Shown here: one piece after another, positions 7,166-14,048 of the stretch
Position numbering within the stretch: position 1 is the first letter of the stretch
Layout: every line of letters starts with the position of its first letter
Assembly: GCA_946887105.1 (NCBI GenBank)
Contig: CAMPKJ010000116.1
Span: forward strand, 1-14,048
Origin: an uncultured Acidobacteriota bacterium
GTDB taxonomy: Bacteria; Acidobacteriota; Thermoanaerobaculia; Gp7-AA8
Length of the DNA: 14,048 nt
Direction of reading: 5' to 3'
Notes under the pieces: model-generated
What the model saw: the letters and a program-made list of their open reading frames with translations, nothing else
The model's database searches: none
Told to the model about the DNA's origin: nothing
Program-made: the position numbers and the translations under genes

Positions 7166-9193
7166 TCAGCCCTGCGGCATCTCCGTTCCCCAGAAGTTCT
7201 GCTCGAAGAACGCGGTGAAGTCTTTCTTCGTCAGCTGCTGGAGGACGGCGATCATGTCCTGGGTGGTGGCGAGCTTCCAGCCGTAGCGCGCCTGGAAGTT
7301 GCGCAGGAAGGAGAGGAACATGCTGTCGCCGATCTCCTGGTGCAGCATCGCCAGCACGTACGGGCCCTTGTCGTAGATGAGGTGCGTGCGGTCGATGAAC
7401 GCGTCGCGTTCGTTGCCGACGTCGTGCAGCCGGTGCGCCGTGGCGATCGACGACGCGGTCCTGGCTTCGTTCGCGTTCGCCTTCCACGTGTTCTCCATGA
7501 CCTTGTACTCGCCTTTGCCTTTGGCCTGCCGGATGACGAACGACGCCGAGTACTCGGCAAACGTCTCGTTCACCCAGCGTTCTTCGCGCGAGGCCATCTT
7601 CACCACCGTGCCCCAGTACTGGTGCGCGATCTCGTGCGCGAAAACATGGTTGATGCCCTTCGAGAAAATCTGATGCACCAGCGTACTGGTGGGGTTGAAC
7701 GCTTCGCTGGTGATGAACATCGTCCCCGGCGGCGCCTGGCCATAACCGAATTCGTTGATCTCGATGATGTTGAATTCCTTGAACGGAAACGGTCCGAGAA
7801 ACGGCTCGTAGAACGCGATCATCTGGAAGGCCAGATTGGTGAGCTGCTTCGCCGCGCGCGTGTTCTTCGTCGCATACGAGGCCACACGGATGGTCAGCCC
7901 ATTCCGCGTCTCCTCCTCGAACGAATACCTGCCGGCCAGCACGACGGCGTACTGCACCGGCTTCTCGATTTTGTTCTCGACGACGTTGTAATCGCCCTCT
8001 TCGCGGCGGCTGACGGTCTCGCCCGGCGCGAACGGGACGAACGGCTTCTTCACCTTCACGATCGAGTGGACGGTGTAGAACTGGCCATCCAGTTCCGGCC
8101 GCGGAAACCACGGCGTGCCCGCGCCCAGGTCCCAGTAACTGTCTCCGCTCGGCCGGATCAGGAAATCGCCGGCGATGTCGAACTTGATCTTGAACGGCTT
8201 GTTTGGCGGCGCGGCGTTCGGCAGGGCCACGAGCAGCTCGTCGTTGCGATGAACGAACGAAAGCGCCTCGCCACTTTCGTCCGTCACGGCACGTACGGTG
8301 TATCGATGCAGGCGGTCGTTCGTGTCATAGATCGTGTTGAGCTGCTGGAAGCGGTAGACGCTTTGCGCGCGCGTGGTCGGAACGATGGTCTCGACGACGT
8401 TGAGCGTGGCGTCGCTTTTGTCCGAGGCGAGGAGCGTGTACGTGACGTCGAAGAGGAAATAGTTCGGCGGAACGACCTGCTTGCGGCTCTGCCCGATGCG
8501 CTGTTCGGACAGCGTCACCGGCCAGAGCCCTTCCCGATATTCGGCGATGGTCGTGTCGCGGCTGTTGATCCTGTAGAGGCTATAGAGCTTCTCGGAGTGG
8601 TTCAGCACCGGATCGTAGAGATAGACCACATTCTCGGCGCCACCTTTGAACTGCGCGCGTACCAGCGGCATGGCCGGCGCGTCGAGCTTCTGCTGGATGA
8701 ACGGGAACACCGCGTCGGCCTCACGATCGCGTGAGAACGTTTCGTGGTGCGCGGCGAACGCCTGCTCCAGCGATGCTCCGGCGTCTCCGGCCGGTTTCGG
8801 GAAATCGCGCCCCGCCACCCGCAGGAAGACTTCGTCGAACGTGTCGCGGATGACGATTCCCTGCGCGCTCCTTTCCGTCTTGAGTTTGGTGGAGTTGCGG
8901 ACGTTGCTCGCCAGCACGGCCGCCTCGGCGGGATCCGCGGAGAGGTACTCGAAGTTCCCGGCGCCGTTGAAGAAGACGCCCACGGTCTCACTCCCCGCGA
9001 GGACAGGCGCGGCGAAGCCCTCGAGGAGATGGACTTTGAGATGTCCCGACTCGAACGTCACGTTGCGCGCCGCAACGGCCGGACCGACTCGTGGGCTGTC
9101 GTACTGCTTTGTCAGGTCGGTCACGATCCCCTGACCGAAGGCGGGCAGGCAGAGGAACATCGATGCGGCAGCAAACAGGAGGATGCGATGCAT
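7166..9193 (-). CDS. secreted M1-type (gluzincin) zinc metallopeptidase, GAMEN motif absent
   Basis: A 675-aa protein from ATG 9193, chosen because a signal peptide (MHRILLFAAASMFLCLPAFG) starts there; the open frame upstream is Arg/Pro-rich non-coding sequence overlapping the next gene. The HEIAH zinc motif (520-524) is followed after 18 residues by Glu543 (WVNETFAEY), the exact HExxH-x18-E spacing of M1 peptidases. Tyr607 in LIYDKGPYVL matches the catalytic tyrosine. The usual G-x-M-E-N substrate-binding motif before HExxH is replaced by a YGQAPPGTMFITSE segment, so classical aminopeptidase activity is uncertain. The long N-terminal part (about 23-420) resembles the beta-rich M1 N-domain plus extra sequence. 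Probably periplasmic or extracellular peptide hydrolysis. It is last in the tonB-led operon, 47 nt after the ligase-like gene. Confidence 0.85.
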   Translation of the reverse strand: MHRILLFAAASMFLCLPAFGQGIVTDLTKQYDSPRVGPAVAARNVTFESGHLKVHLLEGFAAPVLAGSETVGVFFNGAGNFEYLSADPAEAAVLASNVRNSTKLKTERSAQGIVIRDTFDEVFLRVAGRDFPKPAGDAGASLEQAFAAHHETFSRDREADAVFPFIQQKLDAPAMPLVRAQFKGGAENVVYLYDPVLNHSEKLYSLYRINSRDTTIAEYREGLWPVTLSEQRIGQSRKQVVPPNYFLFDVTYTLLASDKSDATLNVVETIVPTTRAQSVYRFQQLNTIYDTNDRLHRYTVRAVTDESGEALSFVHRNDELLVALPNAAPPNKPFKIKFDIAGDFLIRPSGDSYWDLGAGTPWFPRPELDGQFYTVHSIVKVKKPFVPFAPGETVSRREEGDYNVVENKIEKPVQYAVVLAGRYSFEEETRNGLTIRVASYATKNTRAAKQLTNLAFQMIAFYEPFLGPFPFKEFNIIEINEFGYGQAPPGTMFITSEAFNPTSTLVHQIFSKGINHVFAHEIAHQYWGTVVKMASREERWVNETFAEYSASFVIRQAKGKGEYKVMENTWKANANEARTASSIATAHRLHDVGNERDAFIDRTHLIYDKGPYVLAMLHQEIGDSMFLSFLRNFQARYGWKLATTQDMIAVLQQLTKKDFTAFFEQNFWGTEMPQG

Positions 9194-9240
9194 GGCCGCC
9201 GCAACCGCTGGCGGAGTGACGCTCTTCCAGGAGGCGCGCC

Positions 9241-10626
9241 TCACATCCGCCAACCGTCCATGTGCTCCAGCACCTGATCGATCGACAGCAGACGCTCCTC
9301 GCCGCGCGCGTTGTGGAACACCGCGTGGTACCACCCTTTGACGGCCACCGGCGTGAGCAGCTCGGTGCCGATCTGCAGGCGCTTGCCGCTGCCGAGCTGG
9401 CGGAACACTTTCTCGTACGCGGAGCGCGACAACCGCGGCGCGGCCGGCGGGGGAGGAACGGCGCGGCGCTCCTTTGATGCGCGGCGTTGCAGGCGCGGCG
9501 GCAGCGTGACGCGCGCGCGCCGATCGTGTCCTTCGCCGCGCCAGGGAGGCGCGAGCATTTCCTCGACGTCGGCGCGGCGGCGGCGCGGGCGCCGGTCGTT
9601 CATGATGCCCTGGAAGTTGTGCAGCTCCGGAAGCGTCGTGCCCCATCGCACATCGCGCCCGACATCGTCGTATGCGACCGGCCGCCCGTCGAGATCGAGG
9701 AGCGACGGCGTTTCACCGCGCAAGACGGAGAAGAGCACGCGCTCGCTGAACGGATCGGACCAGCGGCGGATCGGATCGGCGAACGTCGTCGCGGTCTCGA
9801 GCGCGATCTCGCGCATCGACAGCGTGCGGCCATCGGTGACCTTCCAGATGCGTTCGTCGATGGAGGTCACGAACGGGTTGTGCGGAAAGTGGAACGCGCG
9901 CGTGACCCAGCCATTGCGCGTGGCATGTCTGCCCGGCGTGACGCCCGCGACGACCGGAATGCCGCGCGCATGCAACTCGTCGACGCGATACGACGGCCAG
10001 GCGATCACATCGCGCACGATCCCGATCACCAGCGCGGTAGTGGCGGCCATGAGGCCCGGATCGGGAGTGAAGTCCATGGTGATCTCGATGCGATCGCGCC
10101 GCGGCCGCACGCCCAGTCCCGAAGACTCGCGATTCGCGCCGGCCACGAATACGGGCACCGGCAACAGATGCGCGAGCAGCAGGGCCAGCTTCTGAATGGT
10201 GCGATTGCGGTTGCGCTCTTCGCGCGGCAGTTCGTAGGAGATGTTGAAGTGGCAGCTGAAGGCCTGCAGCCGCACGTGCCGCCCGCTGCGCTTCTGCCAG
10301 CGATCGAGCTGATCGCGCACGAAGCCGAGCTGTTCCCACAGGCTGCGCACCACGCGCGCCGTGCACTGCGGCGCGATCTCGATCACCGGCGTGACGACCT
10401 CGACGACGCCGCCGTCGAAGTACACCGCACCGCCGGTGGGCAGTTGCGACGATTTCGACGTGCGCTGGAGCAACGGCCGGTCGATGAATGAAGCCGGCGC
10501 GCGCCACAACTCCTCCGGCGTCGTCTCGATCTCATCGACGAAGACCTTGAACTCCGCCTCCAGCCCGATGACCGGCAGCCGGAGCTCGTTGCGATAGGGG
10601 AAGCGAAGGGGCTCGGAAACGGGCAT
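9241..10626 (-). CDS. GS/GCS-fold carboxylate-amine ligase-like protein, substrate unknown
   Basis: A 461-aa protein from ATG 10626; a TTG at 10653 would add nine residues. It shows the metal/ATP-site pattern of the glutamine synthetase/glutamate-cysteine ligase fold: GLEAEF (21-26) like the first-strand G-x-E-x-E motif, YFDGGVVEVVTP (69-80), SCHFNIS (124-130) like the H-x-N/H strand, and RIEITMDFTPD (179-189) like the R-x-E strand. Family members join a carboxylate to an amine at ATP cost (gamma-glutamylcysteine synthesis, amidoligation, Pup ligation); I cannot assign a substrate. Residues about 345-400 are an Arg/Pro-rich, probably disordered linker. A small C-terminal domain (about 400-461, LQIGTELLTPVAVKGWYHAV) follows. 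It has no signal peptide. It sits between a small unknown gene and a secreted peptidase, which hints at peptide or peptidyl chemistry. A non-enzymatic role is possible. Confidence 0.55.
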   Translation of the reverse strand: MPVSEPLRFPYRNELRLPVIGLEAEFKVFVDEIETTPEELWRAPASFIDRPLLQRTSKSSQLPTGGAVYFDGGVVEVVTPVIEIAPQCTARVVRSLWEQLGFVRDQLDRWQKRSGRHVRLQAFSCHFNISYELPREERNRNRTIQKLALLLAHLLPVPVFVAGANRESSGLGVRPRRDRIEITMDFTPDPGLMAATTALVIGIVRDVIAWPSYRVDELHARGIPVVAGVTPGRHATRNGWVTRAFHFPHNPFVTSIDERIWKVTDGRTLSMREIALETATTFADPIRRWSDPFSERVLFSVLRGETPSLLDLDGRPVAYDDVGRDVRWGTTLPELHNFQGIMNDRRPRRRRADVEEMLAPPWRGEGHDRRARVTLPPRLQRRASKERRAVPPPPAAPRLSRSAYEKVFRQLGSGKRLQIGTELLTPVAVKGWYHAVFHNARGEERLLSIDQVLEHMDGWRM

Positions 10627-10683
10627 AACCTCGGACCCGAAATCCTGGAGCAAACCTCGCGCCGTGACTCGCGTGAGCGCGTC

Positions 10684-10947
10684 TCAGAGCGTGTCGGCGA
10701 TCGCTGCCAGCCGTTCGCCGATCTCGCGCGTCGGCGCCTGCGCGACCGTCGCGGTATCGAAGCGCACCAGCACCGGATCGTAGATCCCGCGCGCGAACAG
10801 CGCCGCGCGCACGTCGAGGAATCGCTGCCGCAGTTCGTCGGGCAGTCCGCGATGGCGCGAGCCGCCGCCCGTGTTCGCGACCGTTTCCGGCGATTCGACC
10901 GACTGCAGCGCCTCCGCAGTTTGCGTCGCGAGCTCTTTGAGGTTCAT
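10684..10947 (-). CDS. conserved-context small protein of unknown function (87 aa)
   Basis: An 87-aa protein that I do not recognise. It is soluble, with a helical start (MNLKELATQTAEALQSVES), a glycine-rich turn (27-30), a second helical stretch (LPDELRQRFLDVRAALFARG) and the C-terminal segment REIGERLAAIADTL. There are no cysteines, signal peptide or membrane segments. Its ATG overlaps the tonB-like stop as ATGA (10944-10947), strong evidence that it is translated from the same mRNA. The ligase-like gene begins 57 nt downstream. The helix-turn-helix arrangement suggests a small adaptor, but that is a guess. Confidence 0.65.
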   Translation of the reverse strand: MNLKELATQTAEALQSVESPETVANTGGGSRHRGLPDELRQRFLDVRAALFARGIYDPVLVRFDTATVAQAPTREIGERLAAIADTL

Positions 10948-11618
10948 GCGTTCAGCTTAAAGTAGATCACCAGCTCGTGGATCACTTCCTGCGGAACGCC
11001 TGCTTTCATGAGCGGGCGGAAACGCCAGTGCCGGATGGCGTTCACGACCGATTTCTGGAAGACCTCCCGCTCGGGCTTCTCGAGCACCTCGACGCTCTTC
11101 ACGCGGCCGTCTTTCCCGATGATGTAACGCACGGCCACCGCGTCTTCCCATCCGCGTACGCGCGCTTCCTCGGGATAGAACGGATAGACCATCGACATCG
11201 GCGTCATCGCCGTCGGCAGCGGATGGTGGCGTTTGACGATGAGCGTGTTCGGCGGTCCTTCACCGACGGAGCCTTCGACGGCAGCGATCGGTTCGACGAT
11301 CGGGATCTCGTCCGGGATGATCGTCGGGGCAACGATCTCCTGCGGTGCGGTCACCGGGTCCTGCTTCGTCACCGGCTTCGGCGCGATCTGCGCCTGGACC
11401 TTGGGAGCCGGCGGGGGAGGCGGCGGAGTGGGCTCCAGCGCGATGCTGTACGACGTGTACAGCCGCGGTGAGTCGGAGGGAAAGGTGATCTCCCAGGTGC
11501 CGCCCACGACGAGCGTCACCGCCAATGCGGCATGCGCGGCAATGGACGCAGGCAAGCTCTCATACCAGAGCTTCCGGTTTCGGGGGACGAATGTCTCGGG
11601 CGCAACGCTCTCGAACAT
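10944..11618 (-). CDS. TonB-family protein (TonB C-terminal domain)
   Basis: A 224-aa protein. It has a short cytoplasmic N-terminus, one membrane anchor (about residues 22-40, SLPASIAAHAALAVTLVVGG), a proline-rich periplasmic spacer (62-110, including a run of prolines at 65-70) and a C-terminal TonB domain (about 148-222). That domain contains YPEEARVRGWEDAVAVRYII, then GKDGRVKSVEVL and HWRFRPLMKAG. Known role: coupling ExbB/ExbD proton-motive energy to outer-membrane TonB-dependent receptors; many paralogues in some phyla have other roles. No exbB, exbD or receptor gene is in the window, so this is an orphan TonB-like protein. It heads the operon to 7166 and is divergent from the polynucleotide-kinase-like gene over 110 bp. 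Confidence 0.9.
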   Translation of the reverse strand: MFESVAPETFVPRNRKLWYESLPASIAAHAALAVTLVVGGTWEITFPSDSPRLYTSYSIALEPTPPPPPPAPKVQAQIAPKPVTKQDPVTAPQEIVAPTIIPDEIPIVEPIAAVEGSVGEGPPNTLIVKRHHPLPTAMTPMSMVYPFYPEEARVRGWEDAVAVRYIIGKDGRVKSVEVLEKPEREVFQKSVVNAIRHWRFRPLMKAGVPQEVIHELVIYFKLNA

Positions 11619-11661
11619 GGCCGTGGATCTTCAGCAAATACAGCGCCTGCGGATGCGGACG

Positions 11662-11670
11662 ATGCTAGCA
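11662..11670 (-). promoter_or_regulatory. possible extended -10 box for the tonB-led operon
   Basis: TGCTAGCAT on the minus strand (TGn plus TAGCAT) lies 43 nt upstream of the tonB-like ATG (11618) within the divergent intergenic region. The motif is nearly its own complement. No -35 was convincingly found and the assignment is tentative. Confidence 0.25.
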
Positions 11671-11715
11671 CGGCCTCGCGCGGATGGGGTGTTACGACCG
11701 CGGGCCGGCATCGCA

Positions 11716-11721
11716 TACTGT
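11716..11721 (+). promoter_or_regulatory. possible -10 box for the kinase-ligD operon
   Basis: TACTGT (or CATACT at 11714-11719) ends 7 nt before ATG 11729. That spacing would place the transcription start at or next to the start codon. GAGGAG touches the ATG directly and is too close to serve as a normal Shine-Dalgarno sequence. Pattern only. Confidence 0.3.
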
Positions 11722-11728
11722 TGAGGAG

Positions 11729-12157
11729 ATGGCGCCCGAGCTGATCCTTTTCGTCGGCATCCAGGCAGCCGGCAAGTCGACGTACTACGCCACGCATTTC
11801 GCGGCAACGCACGTGCATGTGAGCAAGGACCTGATGAAGAATGTCCGCGACCGCGACGCGCGGCAACAGCAGATGATCGAGAGCGCGCTGGCCGCCGGAC
11901 GATCCGTCGTGGTCGACAACACCAATCCCACGCCGCTGGTGCGTGCGCCGCTCATCGCGCTGGGCCGCAAGCACGGCGCGCGCGTGATCGCCTATCTTTT
12001 CGAAACCGTGGTGAAGGACGCGGCCGCGCGCAATCGTCTGCGCGAAGGGAAGGCGCGCGTGCCGGACGTCGCGCTGTACGTCACGGCCAAGAAGCTCGTG
12101 CCGCCGTCGCTCGAGGAAGGGTTCGACGAGGTGCGCGTGATCGGAGCCTTTTCATGA
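11729..12157 (+). CDS. PNKP-type polynucleotide 5'-kinase-like P-loop protein
   Basis: A 142-aa protein from ATG 11729, chosen because the Walker A strand begins at once; the open frame from 11684 adds 15 unconserved residues. Walker A is GIQAAGKST (10-18). HVSKDLM (30-36) matches the substrate-side H-V/I-N-R-D segment of PNK kinases, and VVVDNTNPTPLVRAPLIAL (60-78) matches their DNTNP-R motif. The C-terminal RNRLRE (101-106) then ALYVTAKKLVPPSLEEGF (115-132) resembles the lid and tail of the PNKP kinase domain. No phosphatase domain is present. Known family role: ATP-dependent phosphorylation of 5'-OH ends of DNA or RNA, which makes them ligatable. Its TGA overlaps the ligD ATG (ATGA, 12154-12157), linking it to DNA end joining. 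A zeta-toxin-like or other small kinase role remains an alternative. Confidence 0.8.
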   Translation: MAPELILFVGIQAAGKSTYYATHFAATHVHVSKDLMKNVRDRDARQQQMIESALAAGRSVVVDNTNPTPLVRAPLIALGRKHGARVIAYLFETVVKDAAARNRLREGKARVPDVALYVTAKKLVPPSLEEGFDEVRVIGAFS

Positions 12158-13965
12158 CGCCGAGGCAGTTGCTGAAGAAGGTCTTTCCTCCGATGCTGGC
12201 CACGCTGTCCGAGGGTCCGCCGCGCGACGAGAAGAACTGGTGGTACGAATTGAAGTACGACGGCTTCCGCGCCGTCGCGGCCATCGTCGACGGCGAGGTG
12301 GCGATGCTCAGCCGCAACGAGCTCGATCTCGCGCCGCGCTTTCCGCGCACGTTCGCAGCGCTGCACAAGATGAAGGCGAAGGAGCTGGTCGTCGACGGCG
12401 AGATCGTCGTGCTCGACGCGAAAGGCGCACCGCGCTTTCAACTGCTCCAGCAGGCCAGCGGAAACGAGCGGATGATCCTCTTCGATGTGCTGTGGCTCGA
12501 CGGCGAGGACCTGCGCCGCCGTCCGTACGAAGAACGTCGCAAGATCCTCATGAAGCTGAAACCGCCGCCCGGCATCTACATCGCGCAAACGCTCGACATG
12601 ACCGGCCAGGAAGCGCTCGCGCACGCGGCCAGTGGAGGATGGGAAGGCGTGATCGCCAAGCGGAAGGGTTCTCTTTACGAGAACCGCCGCTCGAAGGAAT
12701 GGCTGAAGGTCAAAGCCATCCAGCAGCAGGAGCTGGTGATCATCGGATGGCAGCCGAGCACGGCCTCCGATCGCGACATCGGCTCGCTGCACCTGGCGTT
12801 CTTCGACGAGGCGGGCGAGCTTCGTTACGCGGGGAAAGTCGGCACCGGCTTTTCCGCGAAGCTGCGCGGCACGTTGCGCGCCGAGCTTGCGAAGGACGAG
12901 ATCCCGCAGCCGCCCGTGAAAGACGCGCCGCGCGTCAAGACCGCGCATTGGGTGAAGCCGCGGCTGGTCGCGCAGGTCTCGTTCACCGAATGGACATCCG
13001 ACAATCGCCTGCGCCATCCGTCCTTCCTCGGATTGCGCGAAGACAAGAGTGCGACGGCGAAGGACGTCGTGCGCGAAACGCCGGAGAAACTCGCAGTGGA
13101 AAGTCGCGTGACCCTGTCGAATCCCGATCGCGTTCTCTATCCCCGCGATCGCATCACCAAGACCGATCTGGCCGCGTATTACGAAGCGGTGGCCGAGCCG
13201 ATGCTGAACGCGCTCGCCGACCGGCCGCTCGCGCTCGAGCACTGGAACCAGGGCATCGACAAGCCGTCGTGGTTCCACCAGAACATCGGCAAGGAAGCGC
13301 CCTCGTGGCTGAGCTCCATCGACACGCCGACGCGCACGACCAAACGCGGCACGGTCAAGCACCTGGTGGTCGACAGCGTCGACTCGCTGCGCTGGCTCGC
13401 GCAGATGTCGGTGCTCACCACGCACATGTGGTCGTCGCGCGGCGAGAGCCTGGAGCATCCGGACTGGATCCTGTTCGATCTCGATCCGGCCAAAGGGAAG
13501 GGCATCGAGCAGGCGATCGAGGCGGCGATGGTGATGCGCCGCCTGCTCGAAAATCTCCAGCTGCCGAGCGTCCCGAAGACTTCCGGCAAACGCGGCATTC
13601 ACGTCTTCGTTCCGCTCGCGGGAGGCTACACGCACGAAGAGGCCGCGGAGTTCGCATGCTCGGTCGCGGAAGCGGTGTCGGCGAAAGTGCCCTTCCTGAC
13701 CGTCGAGCGCAGCCTCTCGAAACGCCGCGGCCGCCTTTACCTCGATTGCCTGCAGAACGGCTACGGCAAGACCGTCGTCGCGCCGTATTCGCCGCGCGCG
13801 ATCGACGGCGCGCCCGTGTCCGCGCCGCTGGACTGGAGCGAGATCACCAAGAAACTCGATCCGATGAAGTTCACCATCCGCACGATGCCGGATCGCCTGG
13901 CGAAGGTCGGCGATCTGTTCGCGGCGGTGTTCGAGAACCGCGTGAAGTTGCCGAAGTTGAAGTAG
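12154..13965 (+). CDS. ligD: ATP-dependent DNA ligase-polymerase LigD (LIG-POL), no phosphoesterase domain
   Basis: A 603-aa protein for nonhomologous end joining, normally working with Ku. The N-terminal adenylation domain has motif I KYDG (34-37, AMP-accepting Lys34), motif Ia SRNELDL (53-59), motif III LFDVLWLDG (109-117), motif IV EGVIAK (164-169) and motif V EWLKVK (182-187). An OB domain follows with RHPSFLGLREDK (287-298). The C-terminal archaeo-eukaryotic-primase-like polymerase domain (about 315-590) has the metal-binding DLDP (442-445), SGKRGIHVFVPL (477-488) and third aspartate Asp531 (YLDCLQN). The order LIG-POL without the 3'-phosphoesterase module resembles the Bacillus-type protein in layout and length. 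The preceding kinase-like gene overlaps by 4 nt. No ku gene is visible in the window. Confidence 0.96.
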   Translation: MTPRQLLKKVFPPMLATLSEGPPRDEKNWWYELKYDGFRAVAAIVDGEVAMLSRNELDLAPRFPRTFAALHKMKAKELVVDGEIVVLDAKGAPRFQLLQQASGNERMILFDVLWLDGEDLRRRPYEERRKILMKLKPPPGIYIAQTLDMTGQEALAHAASGGWEGVIAKRKGSLYENRRSKEWLKVKAIQQQELVIIGWQPSTASDRDIGSLHLAFFDEAGELRYAGKVGTGFSAKLRGTLRAELAKDEIPQPPVKDAPRVKTAHWVKPRLVAQVSFTEWTSDNRLRHPSFLGLREDKSATAKDVVRETPEKLAVESRVTLSNPDRVLYPRDRITKTDLAAYYEAVAEPMLNALADRPLALEHWNQGIDKPSWFHQNIGKEAPSWLSSIDTPTRTTKRGTVKHLVVDSVDSLRWLAQMSVLTTHMWSSRGESLEHPDWILFDLDPAKGKGIEQAIEAAMVMRRLLENLQLPSVPKTSGKRGIHVFVPLAGGYTHEEAAEFACSVAEAVSAKVPFLTVERSLSKRRGRLYLDCLQNGYGKTVVAPYSPRAIDGAPVSAPLDWSEITKKLDPMKFTIRTMPDRLAKVGDLFAAVFENRVKLPKLK

Positions 13966-13977
13966 GGTAGCGCTCGC

Positions 13978-14048
13978 ATGAACAAACGCGCGGTCCTCAC
14001 CGGTGCCTCCAGCGGAATCGGACTCGATCTCGCGCGCGAGCTCGCGCG
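13978..14048 (+). CDS. short-chain dehydrogenase/reductase, N-terminal fragment
   Basis: Begins 12 nt after the ligD stop and runs off the right edge; 23 codons are visible. The sequence MNKRAVLTGASSGIGLDLAR carries the TGxxxGIG dinucleotide-binding motif (TGASSGIG, residues 8-15) of classical SDR enzymes. The family performs NAD(P)-dependent oxidation or reduction; substrate is unknown. Close spacing suggests co-transcription with ligD, but no functional link is evident. Only a weak GTAGGG upstream may serve as ribosome binding site. Confidence 0.88.
   Translation, partial: MNKRAVLTGASSGIGLDLARELA

Noticed and set aside
7340..8734. 464-aa open frame on the + strand opposite the M1 peptidase gene
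   Set aside because: Arg/Asp/Val-rich antisense translation of a high-GC gene, with no domain; the minus-strand protein carries a full peptidase motif set.
9194..9646. N-terminal extension of the M1 peptidase frame by 151 codons
   Set aside because: The extension is Arg/Pro/Ala-rich, overlaps the ligase-like gene in another frame, and a signal peptide begins at ATG 9193.
11684..11728. Upstream ATG for the kinase-like protein
   Set aside because: It adds 15 residues unlike any kinase N-terminus; the P-loop strand begins directly after ATG 11729.
11992..13635. 547-aa open frame on the minus strand opposite ligD
   Set aside because: A mirror of ligD codon bias, rich in Arg, Leu and His and without motifs; ligD is unambiguous on the + strand.

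Overview
The window is high-GC bacterial chromosome, densely packed with genes and with no stretch over about 140 bases without one. No tRNA, rRNA, CRISPR array, insertion sequence, integrase or phage gene is visible. Gene content and the style of the intergenic palindromes fit a soil or sediment bacterium of the Acidobacteriota or a similar phylum. That is an inference from family resemblance, not a demonstrated placement. Features are housekeeping, repair and secreted enzymes.

Layout. (1) 1-124 (-): N-terminus of an ABC transporter ATPase, divergent from (2) 154-912 (+), a membrane-anchored or secreted SGNH/GDSL hydrolase. (3) 913-1025: a four-hairpin palindromic element that fills the gap between two convergent genes exactly. 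(4) 1026-3243 (-): a secreted zinc phospholipase C/S1-P1-nuclease-like protein overlapping the start of purH, the last two steps of IMP synthesis. (5) 3266-3850 (+): an Fe-S uracil-DNA-glycosylase-like protein whose stop codon overlaps the stop of the convergent (6) 3847-5067 (-), a secreted protein with a cysteine-rich tail. (7) 5128-5198: a long inverted repeat. (8) 5204-7041 (-): pepQ (Xaa-Pro dipeptidase) and a DUF2721 membrane protein. (9) 7072-7165: a second compound palindrome. (10) 7166-11618 (-): a likely four-gene operon in the order TonB-like protein, 87-aa unknown, GS/GCS-fold ligase-like protein, secreted M1-type metallopeptidase. (11) 11729-end (+): a PNKP-type polynucleotide-kinase-like P-loop protein, overlapping by ATGA an ATP-dependent ligase-polymerase (LigD), then the start of a short-chain dehydrogenase.

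How the genes work together. The most coherent unit is the kinase-LigD pair. It suggests a 5'-end-healing kinase translationally coupled to a nonhomologous-end-joining ligase-polymerase that lacks the usual 3'-phosphoesterase domain. The tonB-ligase-like-M1 operon links an envelope energy-transduction-type protein, an ATP-dependent ligase-like protein of unknown substrate and a periplasmic peptidase; its purpose is unknown. Several operon-first genes have TAnnnT-like boxes 7-12 nt before the ATG and no Shine-Dalgarno sequence, hinting at leaderless transcripts. I see no unambiguous new defence system. The kinase-LigD pair, the uncharacterised ligase-like protein and the 913-1025 element are the best candidates for something undescribed.
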